64,000 nucleotides of DNA, from assembly GCA_964019695.1 (NCBI GenBank), contig OZ026515.1:41345994-41409993 (forward strand), written 5' to 3'. Both the position numbers and the translations under genes were made by a program. Each line of letters starts with the position of its first letter. Position 1 is the stretch's first letter. The notes beneath the pieces were generated by a model. That model was not told the origin of the DNA. It ran no database searches and was given only the letters and a program-made list of their open reading frames with translations. Shown here piece after piece: positions 1 through 11,200 of this stretch. The stretch is from Loripinus fragilis (lineage: Eukaryota; Mollusca; Bivalvia; Lucinida; Lucinidae).

Positions 1-1437
1 GATCTGTTATAAACATCTTAAGAGACAACTTGAAAGAAAGATCCCTGAAATACATGCATGCACAGATCCAGAGGGGGGACAGGCGGTTGGGACTCCCTCT
101 GAAAAATCACAAGCGGCTATCAGTATCCTTAGAAATACTGGTACGGACCCCCATAGAGAAGCGGGTCCAGCTGCTTCTTGAGAGAGGTTTGTATGGCCCT
201 CTGTGAAATACGTTGATGACTAAAAAAACAACGTCAGGACCCCCGATAAAATTTTCTGGATTTGCCTATGACATGTATAACATGTATTTATAAAATAAAT
301 CAGATTTCAGGGTTGTTATATATTGTAGCCAAAAGCTGACTTTCAATGTACCTAAATATGTTTTAAAGCTAAAAGTATGGTATGTCTATGTGTTAAACTT
401 TTGGATGGCATTGTGTAAAACAGAATGAGTTGGGGTAGAACTGTAGAAAGTTAGAATTAAAATTAGACAATATATATATATATATATATATAAATGTTTA
501 CATATTGTATATTCAAACAACAAAGCTATCATTTTTGAGGGCAAGTATTTGTTTGAAAAAATGCTATATGCATCTACGAAGCCTCAATTGTGATCTGTTA
601 GTGATTATGCCAACTATTGAAAATGCCTATTCATATAAGAAAAAGGAAAGACAGAAAGATAGTCCAACTACATTTGTATAAAAGAAACTGAAAAGCTCCC
701 TAAATTATGTATATTACCAATGCTTTCTTAAGTAACTGTAATGAAAAGTGAACATATAGAGTATTACTGTATCAATCAGATCTGTTATAAACATCTAAAG
801 AGACAACTATATGAATCATGATTGCCTAAATGATACATTGTTTCAGAGAAAACAGATGTTCCCCCACCAACCCCACCAGAAATGCTCCAATTTGACATAG
901 CTCAGCTGTGACCTTGAAAATTAGGGCAAAGTCACCTAAACTAAAAGTCTTCCTCATGCCTCCAATCTTATATCCATGTAAATTTGTCTCCAATCCACCA
1001 ACTAGTTCATGAGGTATCCTGCACACAAGAAAGCCTCACGCCAATGTCAATGCCAATGGGATCTGCACCTAAAACAATATGTCCATCTCCACTTCAGCCC
1101 CATTTTCATTACACATCATCCCCTTATACATCATATGCGGAGGCCGGAGGGTATTGGAATATGCAAAATGCTGAGTAAGCCATTTCCAAGCATGCAGGCA
1201 CAATCCTTAATGCTCCAATTACATTATGCATGGGATTTGCAAGGGAAAATTATTATCAAGACATCCACAAACAGCTAAAGCAATGGGTAACACATAAAGC
1301 CAACAAATATTACCACAAAATCATAAATCTTAAAAAAACAAAAGAAACATCTTTACAAATACACCCCCTTCTTGAGATAACAAATTAAACATCAATGTTA
1401 TACAAAAATTGACTTCCCTGTTGAACTCATAATTGTC
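1..1437. other. Non-coding, left edge
   Basis: GATCTGTTATAAACATCT occurs at 1 and again at about 779, marking the ends of a diverged direct repeat. 850-1170 reads like an old dispersed repeat (GATCTGCACCTAAAACAATA). No TRPV exon was recognised here by eye on the minus strand. Confidence 0.4.
470..492. repeat. (TA)n microsatellite
   Basis: Eleven or twelve uninterrupted TA units. Confidence 0.95.
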
Positions 1438-1739
1438 AACATTAATTGAGCCTGTGCATGAGATTTCCAACAATGTGGTATGTGCGACCAGCAAAGGCTC
1501 AGCTCAGCCTGCACATACGCGCAGTCTGATCAGAGCCTTTGCTAGTCGCTTGAGTATTCTATGATTGTTATGCTACTGACTGAACACCATTTGGAGTTTC
1601 TAAGCTTAAAAGGAGGCTGCAGAGGCTCAACCAAGTCCACACATGTCAAAATGTCACATTGTTGGAATTCACTAGCACTGGCTCAATTGTCATTGTTTTA
1701 CTCTTATCAACTCCATATCAAAGTTGTTGGGGTTTCTTA

Positions 1740-2060
1740 ATTTTAAATTACAAATAATTAACTGTAACCTATGTGATATTAAACTGTAACCTATGTAGTT
1801 ACCATGGTAACTTATGTAAAAAGAAACTATAATGTAGATGTAGCTAGCTAGGTGACATTTAATGGTAACCTTGGTAACAAGAAATTGAAACCTAAGTGAA
1901 AACAACCTGTAACCTTTGTGACAATAATCTGTAACCTAAGTGACATTTAGCTGCAACCTCATATGTCAATATTATGTAACCTAGGCAACAATACACTGTC
2001 ACAATTTTTTAGGTGACATATCACTTTCATTTTAGTGACAATAAAATGTAACCATGTAAT
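1740..2060 (+). repeat. Degenerate 30-bp tandem repeat CTGTAACCTAAGTGACAATA
   Basis: About ten diverged units. The array creates X-box-like palindromes: GTTACCATGGTAAC (1798-1811, perfect consensus), GTAACCTTGGTAAC (1865-1878) and GTAACCTAGGCAAC (1976-1989), the last two with one mismatch. Confidence 0.7.
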
Positions 2061-2484
2061 GCCGTTCATGCTGAGGAGAAGCTATATACATGTAGTCATA
2101 AAACACAAAGTAAAGTCTGATAACTTATTAGTGTTAATTCCCTGAAAATTCTATATATGCAATATTTACACTGTGTGACATGGAATTTTATGCAATAAAT
2201 AGAGGATCTTACATGAGTGCTCATGTTTAATAGGATTTATTAAACAAGTTGAGGAAAAGGGATAACTAATGAGGCTTGCCTAGCATTTATCGCTTTTTCA
2301 CAAGGAGTTTAATGAATTCAATGATATAAGAGCATAAGTGTTAGATTCTATTTATCATATGACTTTAAGATTACTTTGAAATGTCATTTATGGCGTAAAA
2401 AGTTAAAATTATGTAATTTTGCACACAAAGTTGTTATGGACGTCAATTTATAATGTTACCAAAATCTGTAAACCAGTAAAAACC

Positions 2485-2645
2485 ACTATAGGGATCACAC
2501 ATGTTTTTCATGCATTAACATTTGCCGGGTCCAGAGGATGCTGTTTGAACACGAGGCCGATAGGCCGAGTGTTCAACATCATCCGAAGGACCCGGCAAGT
2601 GTTAATGCAATGAAACAAACATGTGTGATCGTTATTCTTGCATAT
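2485..2645. repeat. Foldback inside an interrupted repeat
   Basis: The arms GATCACACATGTTTTTCATG and CATTAACATTTGCCGGGTCC have reverse complements at 2590-2630, around a GAACACGAGGCCGATAGGCC centre. Confidence 0.75.
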
Positions 2646-3349
2646 TTTACCTTATTCCAGCCAAATTTGCACTGAAAACACTGCTAAAACATTAAATTGT
2701 CCATTTTCTTACACTGGATTTCTCTAAACAAAATGGCTTCGTTTGTGTACTTTTGAACGTCATAACGTCATCACAACATCATAACCGTAGTCATAACGTC
2801 ATCACAACGGCATAACCGTATGCAACGTTTTCGCTAACAAAAACAATGGCAAAAAGATCAGTCTGGTCCGCAATGCTTTCTGTATATAACGTCATGCAAA
2901 TAATGAGGGGCTCATTTTAAATATTTTCAAGTTCAGAACCCATGTTCAAACAGCATGTGAATCTCCTGATTTGAACATGGATTTTCGTTCATTTGTCACT
3001 GGGTGTAAATATACAAATAAACATCTATGCAAGAATAGTGGTTTATCAATGATGTGATGTCATATGATATTGTCTTTTGTAGTATGGCCGATGCTTTTTT
3101 CTTTGATCTTTGCTGATGTTTAAATCAGACACCCTAGAATAACGACGAAGGAGGAGCTTAAAACCGTACTCTAACTTCCAATTTTAGTTAAACAGCGATG
3201 TAGGCGGTAACTATCTAAATAGCGACAAACTAACCCGTAGGTAAATGTAATATAGTTGACAGCTTAGGCCGGATGCAGGGAGGAGCGAATGTAAATTTCG
3301 TCAGGTGTCAGTAACACGTGTTTATTTGCGCCTGCGCCATACTACAAGC

Positions 3350-3450
3350 TAAATAAAGGATTCTTCCTCGGCTTTCTGTTTAAACCGCTCGGTGGGCTAC
3401 GCCCACCTCGCGGTTTAAACAAGAAAGCCTCGGAAAAGAATCCTTTATCT
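3350..3450. repeat. Near-perfect palindrome
   Basis: AAAGGATTCTTCCTCGGCTT and TTTAAACCGC pair with their complements at 3410-3446 around GGTGGGCTACGCCCACC. It lies 3' of the interrupted repeat. Confidence 0.75.
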
Positions 3451-3905
3451 ATTACTTAACTTGTAAAATAAACTGTGGAGAAACATTGTTAACACATACA
3501 TCTGTTAACAACTGAGTGACATTGAAAAGCTTTCTCAGTGGTATGATGCAAATTGAATGTTCCATTAACCATTCAGCAGTTCAGTTCTTATTCTAAAGAT
3601 GACACTAAAGAAAGACATACCCAAATAAAGTTAGACATAAGAAAAAGTATACATCTTCAAAATAAAGTTTATATTAGGAAGTACAATATGAAAGTGTAAA
3701 AAAATGAAGTAGGCCCCTAGATAAGGGTGCATTATATATTTTTCTTATTTCTCAACCGCATATAAATCATATGTTGTGGGTACTCAAAAGAACCATCTCA
3801 ATGAGATGATTCATTTGAGCACCCACAAAATATGATAAAACTGATAGGTAAGAAATGTTCAATTTGACATGCAAAATTTTTGTTTAGCTTGACCTATGAT
3901 TTAGA

Positions 3906-5957
3906 TATGACACATTAGCTACAGCCAATGAAAAGTATAAGTATGATGATGAGAAGTTGGAATACTTTTCCAATACCTAGTACTAGTCACAAATAAAATG
4001 AGCCAGCACATAAAAATTTGGTACTCAGAAATCATTGTTGTGCAACTAAGGCTCAGGCAAACCTGCACCTCGTCAGAGACTTCCCTGCTCACATACACAA
4101 GTATGACTGTAGAATACGCTTGAGAGTGACTGGATAGTCGGGACAGAACAACCGTCCTTCTCTGGCTCCTTGGTTTTATCCATGTGTGCAGCGACTAACC
4201 CGACCTAGGTTTCGTCTATATGTAGACTCTTCAGGGGTTTCCTGTTTCGACGTGGACTCTATGATTAAGAATCCAGGAATGCTGAGATAGCAAACCTGCG
4301 CGCTTTATATAGACGTGGGAAACGGCTCCAAAAACGGCTCCCGAAAACGGCTCGGGGAGCCGCCTAGGCGTGTGCCTAGACGGCTCCTCAAGCCGCTTCC
4401 GGTTGGTTGCTAGGCGGCTTCCGGAAACGGCTCTCGGAAATTGCGTATGGAGCCTGCTCGTGTGCTGATTTTGACGTCAGCCGTTGGTTTAGCTATGTAG
4501 AACACACCGCCGAAAATTTAGACCTCTAGCCCAGCCGGATATGTCGCCATGGGCATTTAAAGGAGGTTTTGCACATATGCAATACCGGTAAATACCAAAA
4601 TTTCATGTGTTGGTTCAAATATGGTAAATGAAGCAAGTGAAAGGTAAAGCAAATGAAGATGATCTATCTATTGCATGACAATAACAGGGCCAGCAGATAA
4701 GAGTGAATAATTAAGAATCATGTTTCTTATTTCTCAATCAAAGCTTATGTTGTGGGTACTGGAAAAAACACCCAAAACATATGCTAAAACTGATGGATAA
4801 GAAAATAAATCACAATTTTACACTCAAAATGTATGCTTATCTGGACCTATGACTAATATTTCCTTGTCAGCCTACAGACTAAACTCACTTGGTCCAAAAT
4901 TGATATAGTGAATGCTCTATAATATTAAACACTTACAGTTACATGGCAAAAATCAGATCAGACTGCCCATACATATAATCTGGGTCCTTGCTGTTTGGCA
5001 TATTATAACAAGCATAATTTATGTGAGCCATATGCATAGACTTAATAAACTGAAATCTGAGCTGAGAAAAATAAGCAAAAAGTTTTTAATTTTGAAATTC
5101 CTAGGTTTTTGACAGAAGACTGGTACAAACATAGATATAAAAGATTTCTAAAAGGAAGTTGACTGTACATACTTAAACTCATGGGAAAGGAATCAGGCCC
5201 CATCACATGCTTTCCCGTCAAAAAACTTAATTCTCCAATGTAAAGCCCACACACTTTGAGTGATAAAAAAATATTTATAGAAGCATAAGGTTGAAAAATT
5301 AAAAAGTAAAAGAAGAGCTGGTCTGCAGGCTTTTGAAGCTAAAATGTCTATTTTACAAAAAATATGATACATTACGTTTTATATACACTGTACAATCAGG
5401 GACCCAACAAAGGTACCAGTTGCATAGTGTAGTGTAGAGCAAAGACAAAGGAACACTCCAACCTGATTACTTAAGCCTGTCCTTCAAAATTTGAACCTTA
5501 TGTTCTGTTTGGAAAACAGTGTAGATCTAAATCAGCTGTCTTCCGAAAGATGCTAGCTAATACGGATGCACATTGTCTTTAATTTAGTTAAAAAAACTAA
5601 TGGTAAAGCATAATACAGTAAAACATGTGTAAAACGGCCACTCCCAATAAGACCAAAAATTTGTTTTGAAGACCAATTATCGCCTAATGCAGGTCAATTT
5701 TTATGAGCATTTGAGTTATGATATTGATGCATCCCTTTGAGAAAAAAGTTTTACATCCTCTGGGCCTGATCTTGGCTGATCAATTTTAGCAGGGAACTAA
5801 TCATATATGATAAGGCTTTTTACGAGTATTCCTTTGCTTTGGCCCCACCTACTAAATAAACCGACCTCTATTCCTTCCAATTGTTTTTCCTTGAATGCAT
5901 AAAACAGGTAACTTATAACTGCTTAACTGATACTAACCCTGCACATTAAGCAAAAAC
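3906..5957. other. Non-coding, repeats only
   Basis: Apart from the GTCTCAATGAGAC-core MITE, the GC-rich palindromic block and a partial mariner-type MITE near 5608-5710, I see no exon. 4180-4275 has a small palindrome around TAGGTTTCGTCTATATGTAG. Confidence 0.4.
4280..4445. repeat. GC-rich palindromic block (ACGGCTCC / GGAGCCG)
   Basis: GGAAACGGCTCC, GAAAACGGCTCGGGGAGCCG, CCTAGGCGTGTGCCTAGACG and GCTTCCGGAAACGGC can pair in several ways. It is much richer in GC than its surroundings. Confidence 0.6.

Positions 5958-6029
<72 letters not shown>
5958..6029. repeat. (ATG)24 microsatellite
   Basis: 24 perfect ATG units. On the minus strand they read as a poly-His frame, which is not a gene. Confidence 0.97.
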
Positions 6030-6784
6030 TATCACATTACAAAACTGAACACCCTTATATTGAGATAGTTTCTTAAAACCTCTTTCCCAACTATTCACCT
6101 GCTGGTAACGTTCGCAAACTGTTTCAGGGTCCAAGGTTATTAAACTTTTTTCATGCACAACTAAACTGAGCACAAAATTTCAACTGCTCATAAAAACTAA
6201 AATACGGTCAAATGAAGAAGTATATTGCTTTAAGTCTCTGAAATGTTGTATTTATCATGCTAATAAATGTTAAAATGCCAACAATTGTTGGCATTTTAAC
6301 ATTTAGGAGCAGGATAAAGTTCATGCTCAGTTGAGTTGAGCATGGAAAAAGTTTTATAACCTCGGGGCCTGATCTGGATCAAAATTGTTTGATACTGTGA
6401 TAGTTTTCCTCAAAGATGTTTTTTTAAATTGATTAAAACAATCTGCAGAAAACAAAATCATGCAGAATTACCCAGCATGCAAAGAGTAAAAGGATCTCTT
6501 GAGTACCCTAACAGGCCTCTAGATAAGGATGCATAATTAAATTTCTCAATCAAAACATATGCTGTGGGTACTTAAAAGAACCATCTCTTTGAGAAAGTTC
6601 TTTTGAGCACACAAAACAAATGTTAAAATGAATGGATAGGAAAATATTCACAATTTTATGCTCAAAATTTGTGTTTATTTTGTCCTACGCCCTTAACACA
6701 ATGAATTGTGGAATAATGTACCAAAATATGATACCTACACATAGCCCTAGGGAAGATTGTTAAAATCTATCATTGATTTAAGTG

Positions 6785-7130
6785 TTAGATATAGAGGATC
6801 TTACATGAGTGCTCATGTTTTATTTAATTTATTAAACTAGTTGAGCAAAAGAAATAAAATGTGAGGCTTGCCGAGCATTTTATTTCTTTTTCGCAACAAG
6901 TTTAATAAATCCAATAAAACAGGAGCACCAATGTTAGATTCTATTTATCATATGACATATAACTTATTTTGAAATCGTATTGTTGGCATGAAAATGTTAG
7001 ATAATGCCATATGCGTGACGTTAAAAGCGTCATTGTATAACGTTTCCCGTAAATTGGTAAACCACTAGTGGTTTATCGATTTTATTGCATGGGGTTATTT
7101 CACTCCTAGACGACAAGATGTCATATGATA
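6785..7130. repeat. Repeat family with ATGAGTGCTCATGT (3 copies)
   Basis: Copies at about 6785-7130 and 35145-35475 are full. A third copy at about 2205-3075 is split by a 0.56-kb insert (about 2478-3038). Shared words are GAGGATCTTACATGAG, GCTTGCCGAGCATTTTAT, GATTCTATTTATCATATGA, AACCACTAGTGGTTTATC and GTCATATGATA. Confidence 0.7.
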
Positions 7131-7324
7131 AAAAATAATATTCCAAGGATCACTGTTTGGCATCATTGCACCTCTTACACTCATGATATATACTTTTTCT
7201 TGCAAATATTTCAATTTTCACAATTATAATTTAAAAAAGCAGTTTTGCATTATTCAACAACAAAAATTTAAATTTCCCCTTTCAAATGACACAATTAGAC
7301 ATATGGGCCTTGATGTGGGAAACC

Positions 7325-7575
7325 CTGGCCCCAAGGTTATAAAACTTTTTTCATGCTCAACTCAGCTGCGCATAAAATTTCAACTGCTCATAAAAACTAA
7401 AATGCTGAAAAACGCTGATTTTTCTTGCTTTAAACTCTCAGATGTTTGTATTTATCCTGCTAATAAATGTTAAAATGCCAACAATTATTGGCATTTAAAC
7501 ATTTATGAGCAGGATAAATTTCGTGCTCAGTTGAGTTGAGCATGAAAAAAGTTTTATAACCTCGAGGCCAGATTT
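7325..7575. repeat. Foldback repeat with GCATGAAAAAAGTTTTATAACC ends (3 copies)
   Basis: The arms begin GGTTATAAAACTTTTTTCAT and close with its complement. The centre is AAATGCCAACAATTATTGGCAT. Copies are at about 6120-6385, 7325-7575 and 61720-61945. Confidence 0.75.
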
Positions 7576-8136
7576 TATAGATCCAAACAAAAAGGCACAG
7601 ATCCTCAGAGTCTTATGGAGAGGTAAGAAATTATCATAATTTTTCATAAATTTTCTGCTAAATGAGAAGCTTCCAAATGAGCACCCCAGCAAATGTTTTC
7701 ATGAAAAGGTACAAAAATTATCATAATTTTTCTGCCGGAAAAACATCTTAGCTACGGCTATGTATAGGATATGTATTTATTTCCCCAAACAGATTCCATC
7801 TCTCTATTTTGTTTCATTTTAAGAAGAGAAAAAACCCTGTATTGTAATTGCATAAATATCTTCTACATGAAATTTACTCTTTGCCTCGTCGTCTGCTGAT
7901 AACTTCTGCAAACAGTTTGGAACCAGATCAGGCCCGACAGAATGTCGGACCTGATCAGGATCCAAACTGTTTGACACTCTGATGGTATTCCTGAAAGAAT
8001 TTCCAAAAGAAATCAGCAGACGACAAAAAGCATGAAAAATTACTTCAAATAAATGATCATATTATAATTTGACTTATGCCTTAAAATGATTTATCATGCT
8101 ATTTTTATTAAAACTTGAAAGAAATTATTACAATAC

Positions 8137-8290
8137 CTTTTTATCATGAATGACAAGCATGTGCATCACCGTGTTCCCATTACTGTCCTGTAAGTTAGGG
8201 TTAGCTCCCTTGGCAATGAGAAGCCTTATACATTCTTCCTGCCCAAGACACGCTGCAAAGCTAAGTGGGTACTCACCAAAATACACATGA
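8137..8290 (-). CDS. TRPV exon 4 (ankyrin repeats 3-4)
   Basis: 154 bp. The acceptor is ATTTCAG before TCATGTG and the donor is AAAAAG|GTATTG. It encodes [40 protein letters not shown] and [11 protein letters not shown]. It ends in phase 0, so the next exon (not in view) must start in phase 0. Confidence 0.95.
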
Positions 8291-11200
8291 CTGAAATTAT
8301 ATCACATAAAAGGACATTTCTAGATTCTACTACATCATACAACTTTCATAATCAAATGAGATATTCTTTTTCTTTCTACAAAATATAAGTTTCTTTAGTG
8401 ACTGAAATGTTTCATCTTTGTGCTTACTTCTGGGAAACAGTATGCACTTTCATTCTGAGGAAAAATTTAAAAAATATGACAGAGAAGCAAAAAAAAAACA
8501 GCCCTTTTATATTACCCGTGTGTAGTTATCTGTAGAAAATATCAAGTATCTTTATAAATAATAAAATTACTGACTGTGAGTATAGCTAGCTGTTAAAACA
8601 TACATGCAGAAAATGGAGAAACATCTGCAATATCTGTATTTTGTTTGTTTGATTTGATTCTTTACGTCCCATTTAACATTTTTCAGTATGTCAGGGCGAG
8701 TCTTCCTGGGTTGAACCAGTGCTAAGCAAGGATTAACGTGTCTTGTTCAAGGACACAACACAGTGAAGCCGCTGATGCTGTAGAGGCTCATACCTGTGGC
8801 CCTTCGGTCTTGAGTCAGGCACTCTACCATTGAGCCACTGCGCTCCCTCAACATCTGTATCTGCACTTACAGAAAAGCTCTTTTAGTAAACTCAAAGTAG
8901 ACTGTAATGTAGTAACACTGATTCCAGTAATAACAAACCGTAAAGTATGTGTGTGCTTATATGAGCATGTATGCTTACAAGGTCAAATATAGTACTCATG
9001 CAAGATCCTCTATGTAATTTTTAAATGAAAAAAGTGTCCTATCCAGGTCTATGATTTACTAATAAATGTACAGTAAAACCTGTCTTAAGTGGCCACTCAA
9101 AAAAAGACCAAAATTGGCTTTCAAGACCGATTATCAATTAATGCAGGTAAAAAGAATTGCAGAATGCTCCAAGAGAGCATTCTGCAATACTTTTGACCTT
9201 CATTCAGCTACCATTTGTCATTAAGACATTTGTTTTGTCTATTTTTGAGTGGCATTTTTAGACAGGTTTTACTGTAGTGACTAACCCTTCATAGTTTGTC
9301 TTCTCACACACATCAACCCACTCGTGATCTAGACTATCTGTTCTGGAATCTTTCTGATCATCTGGACAGAAGAAGTTGCCGCAGCATCTCTGGTGATAAT
9401 CAGCTCCCTTGTCTAGTAGAAACTTCACCATAGACGGATCTTCAATCGAAATGGCCATATGGAGGGCATTCTCGCCTAAAATACAGAAATGGACCTCTTT
9501 AGCCATTCTGTACTAAAAATTGCCAAAAGTTTCGGCAATTTTTAAAAATTGAACAAGCTGATTTTAAAAAAAAGACACTCACACTCGGACCCAGTATACA
9601 TGGACTGGTAACTGACATACAGGTAAATGTAAATATATGAAATACGTTGTCGAGACTGACCATTAAAACTATACTATCGTTAAAACGTTATTGTTATTTT
9701 TATTGAAAGTTCCTCCGCCTTTATGAACATCAGCAAGAAACCAAGGTACCCTTTTTAGCTATTGTCGGCACTTTTAGCTAAATCGTCAGAAATCAATCTA
9801 TAAAGATGATAAAACATCAATTTTATTTACTGTAACTTGTGATATTTCAACTTAGCATACCGAGAATAACTTCTTATAATCAAGGGTATGTTCAGAATCA
9901 ATTTTATTGGCTGTAGTACTTTGAAATAGCTCTAAAACTGAGCCACGACAACATAACTTAGTATTTCTGTAAGTGACCAGTCTGTTTATACTGGGTCTGA
10001 GATTCACACCATGGAATTAATAAGGAATATATATAATAATATGCTCTTTAAAAATAGCTCTCTATCATATGCCTAAAAATATTTTCAAATTTGTTTATCT
10101 CTGTTGCATACATAATTTTTAATTTCATGCTATGCCTTTGACATATATATATTAACCCTTTTCTCGCCAGTCATGATTTTTGTCGTCTGCTCTCTCATCT
10201 GCTAAATGTTCTTTAGTAGCCTATATTGCAAACAATATGGACCCAGATCAGACTGCTCCCAAGGGAGCAGCCTGATCAGGGTCCATAATGTTTGCTTCCA
10301 TGATAAAATCTAGTCTGAAGTGAACTTGAATATATGCAGCAGATGTAAAAGCAGATGACATTTCTGGCCAGGATGATAAGTAAAAAAGCCTTAACTTACC
10401 ATAATATTCTTCGGAGAGATAGATGTCATTGATAAGCTTCGGGAAATGGTGCAGAAGCCTCTTCGCTAGATTGGCATGAATAGCCGAGGAATTGAGTAAA
10501 CACAGGTGTAAGATGGACTCTCCAACAGTTCCTCTCTCATTGATATCCCAGCATGCCTCACTAAACTTTCTCTCTGCAAGTAAAGACAGGGCTTTAGTTA
10601 TGAGTGCGTAACAGAAAAATATTTTTCTTATTTCTCAACTAAAACATATGTTGTGGGTACTCAAAAGAACCGTCTCAATGAGACGGTTCTTTTGAACACC
10701 CAAAACATATGCTAAAAATTAGGGGTAAGAAAATATTTATAATTTTACGCTGAATAGACCTGTGTTAATATGTGAGCCAGTTCATGAGATTTTGGTACTT
10801 ATCATATAATGCCTCTTAAAGGAAAACGCAGATCAAATGATAAATGTGTCTGAAAAGACAGGCATTTGCACACAAACAATTTTAGTGCAAACTTGATCAA
10901 AATCGGTTAAGAATTAAGAATGTTTTTAATAAATGAAGTTTTCATAACATCTTGTCATAGCCCCCATTTTGAGTATATAATGAGATGCTAATGAGATGCA
11001 TGAAAAGTTATTAAGATGCATAAAATCTTTATTTTAGCATATAATCACACAATTTCTTGCAAAATGATCCTTTATTGTTATATTAGACATATACATAAAA
11101 ATAGAGTGAAAATTATTTTTCAAATCTTATTTGTTTCATATTTGTATATATAATTAGGAGGCTATGACGTCATTAACACACAAATATGGCAGCTTCTATA

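Noticed and set aside
826..1178. Overlapping frames of 64-89 codons on both strands
   Set aside because: No recognisable domain; the text looks like a dispersed repeat, and neither frame has splice signals or a family match I know.
4280..4445. CpG-island promoter
   Set aside because: The GC richness comes from overlapping palindromes, and no gene starts nearby on either strand.
5946..6173. Frame with 24 consecutive histidines on the minus strand
   Set aside because: It is the complement of a pure (ATG)24 microsatellite with no conserved flank or splice context.
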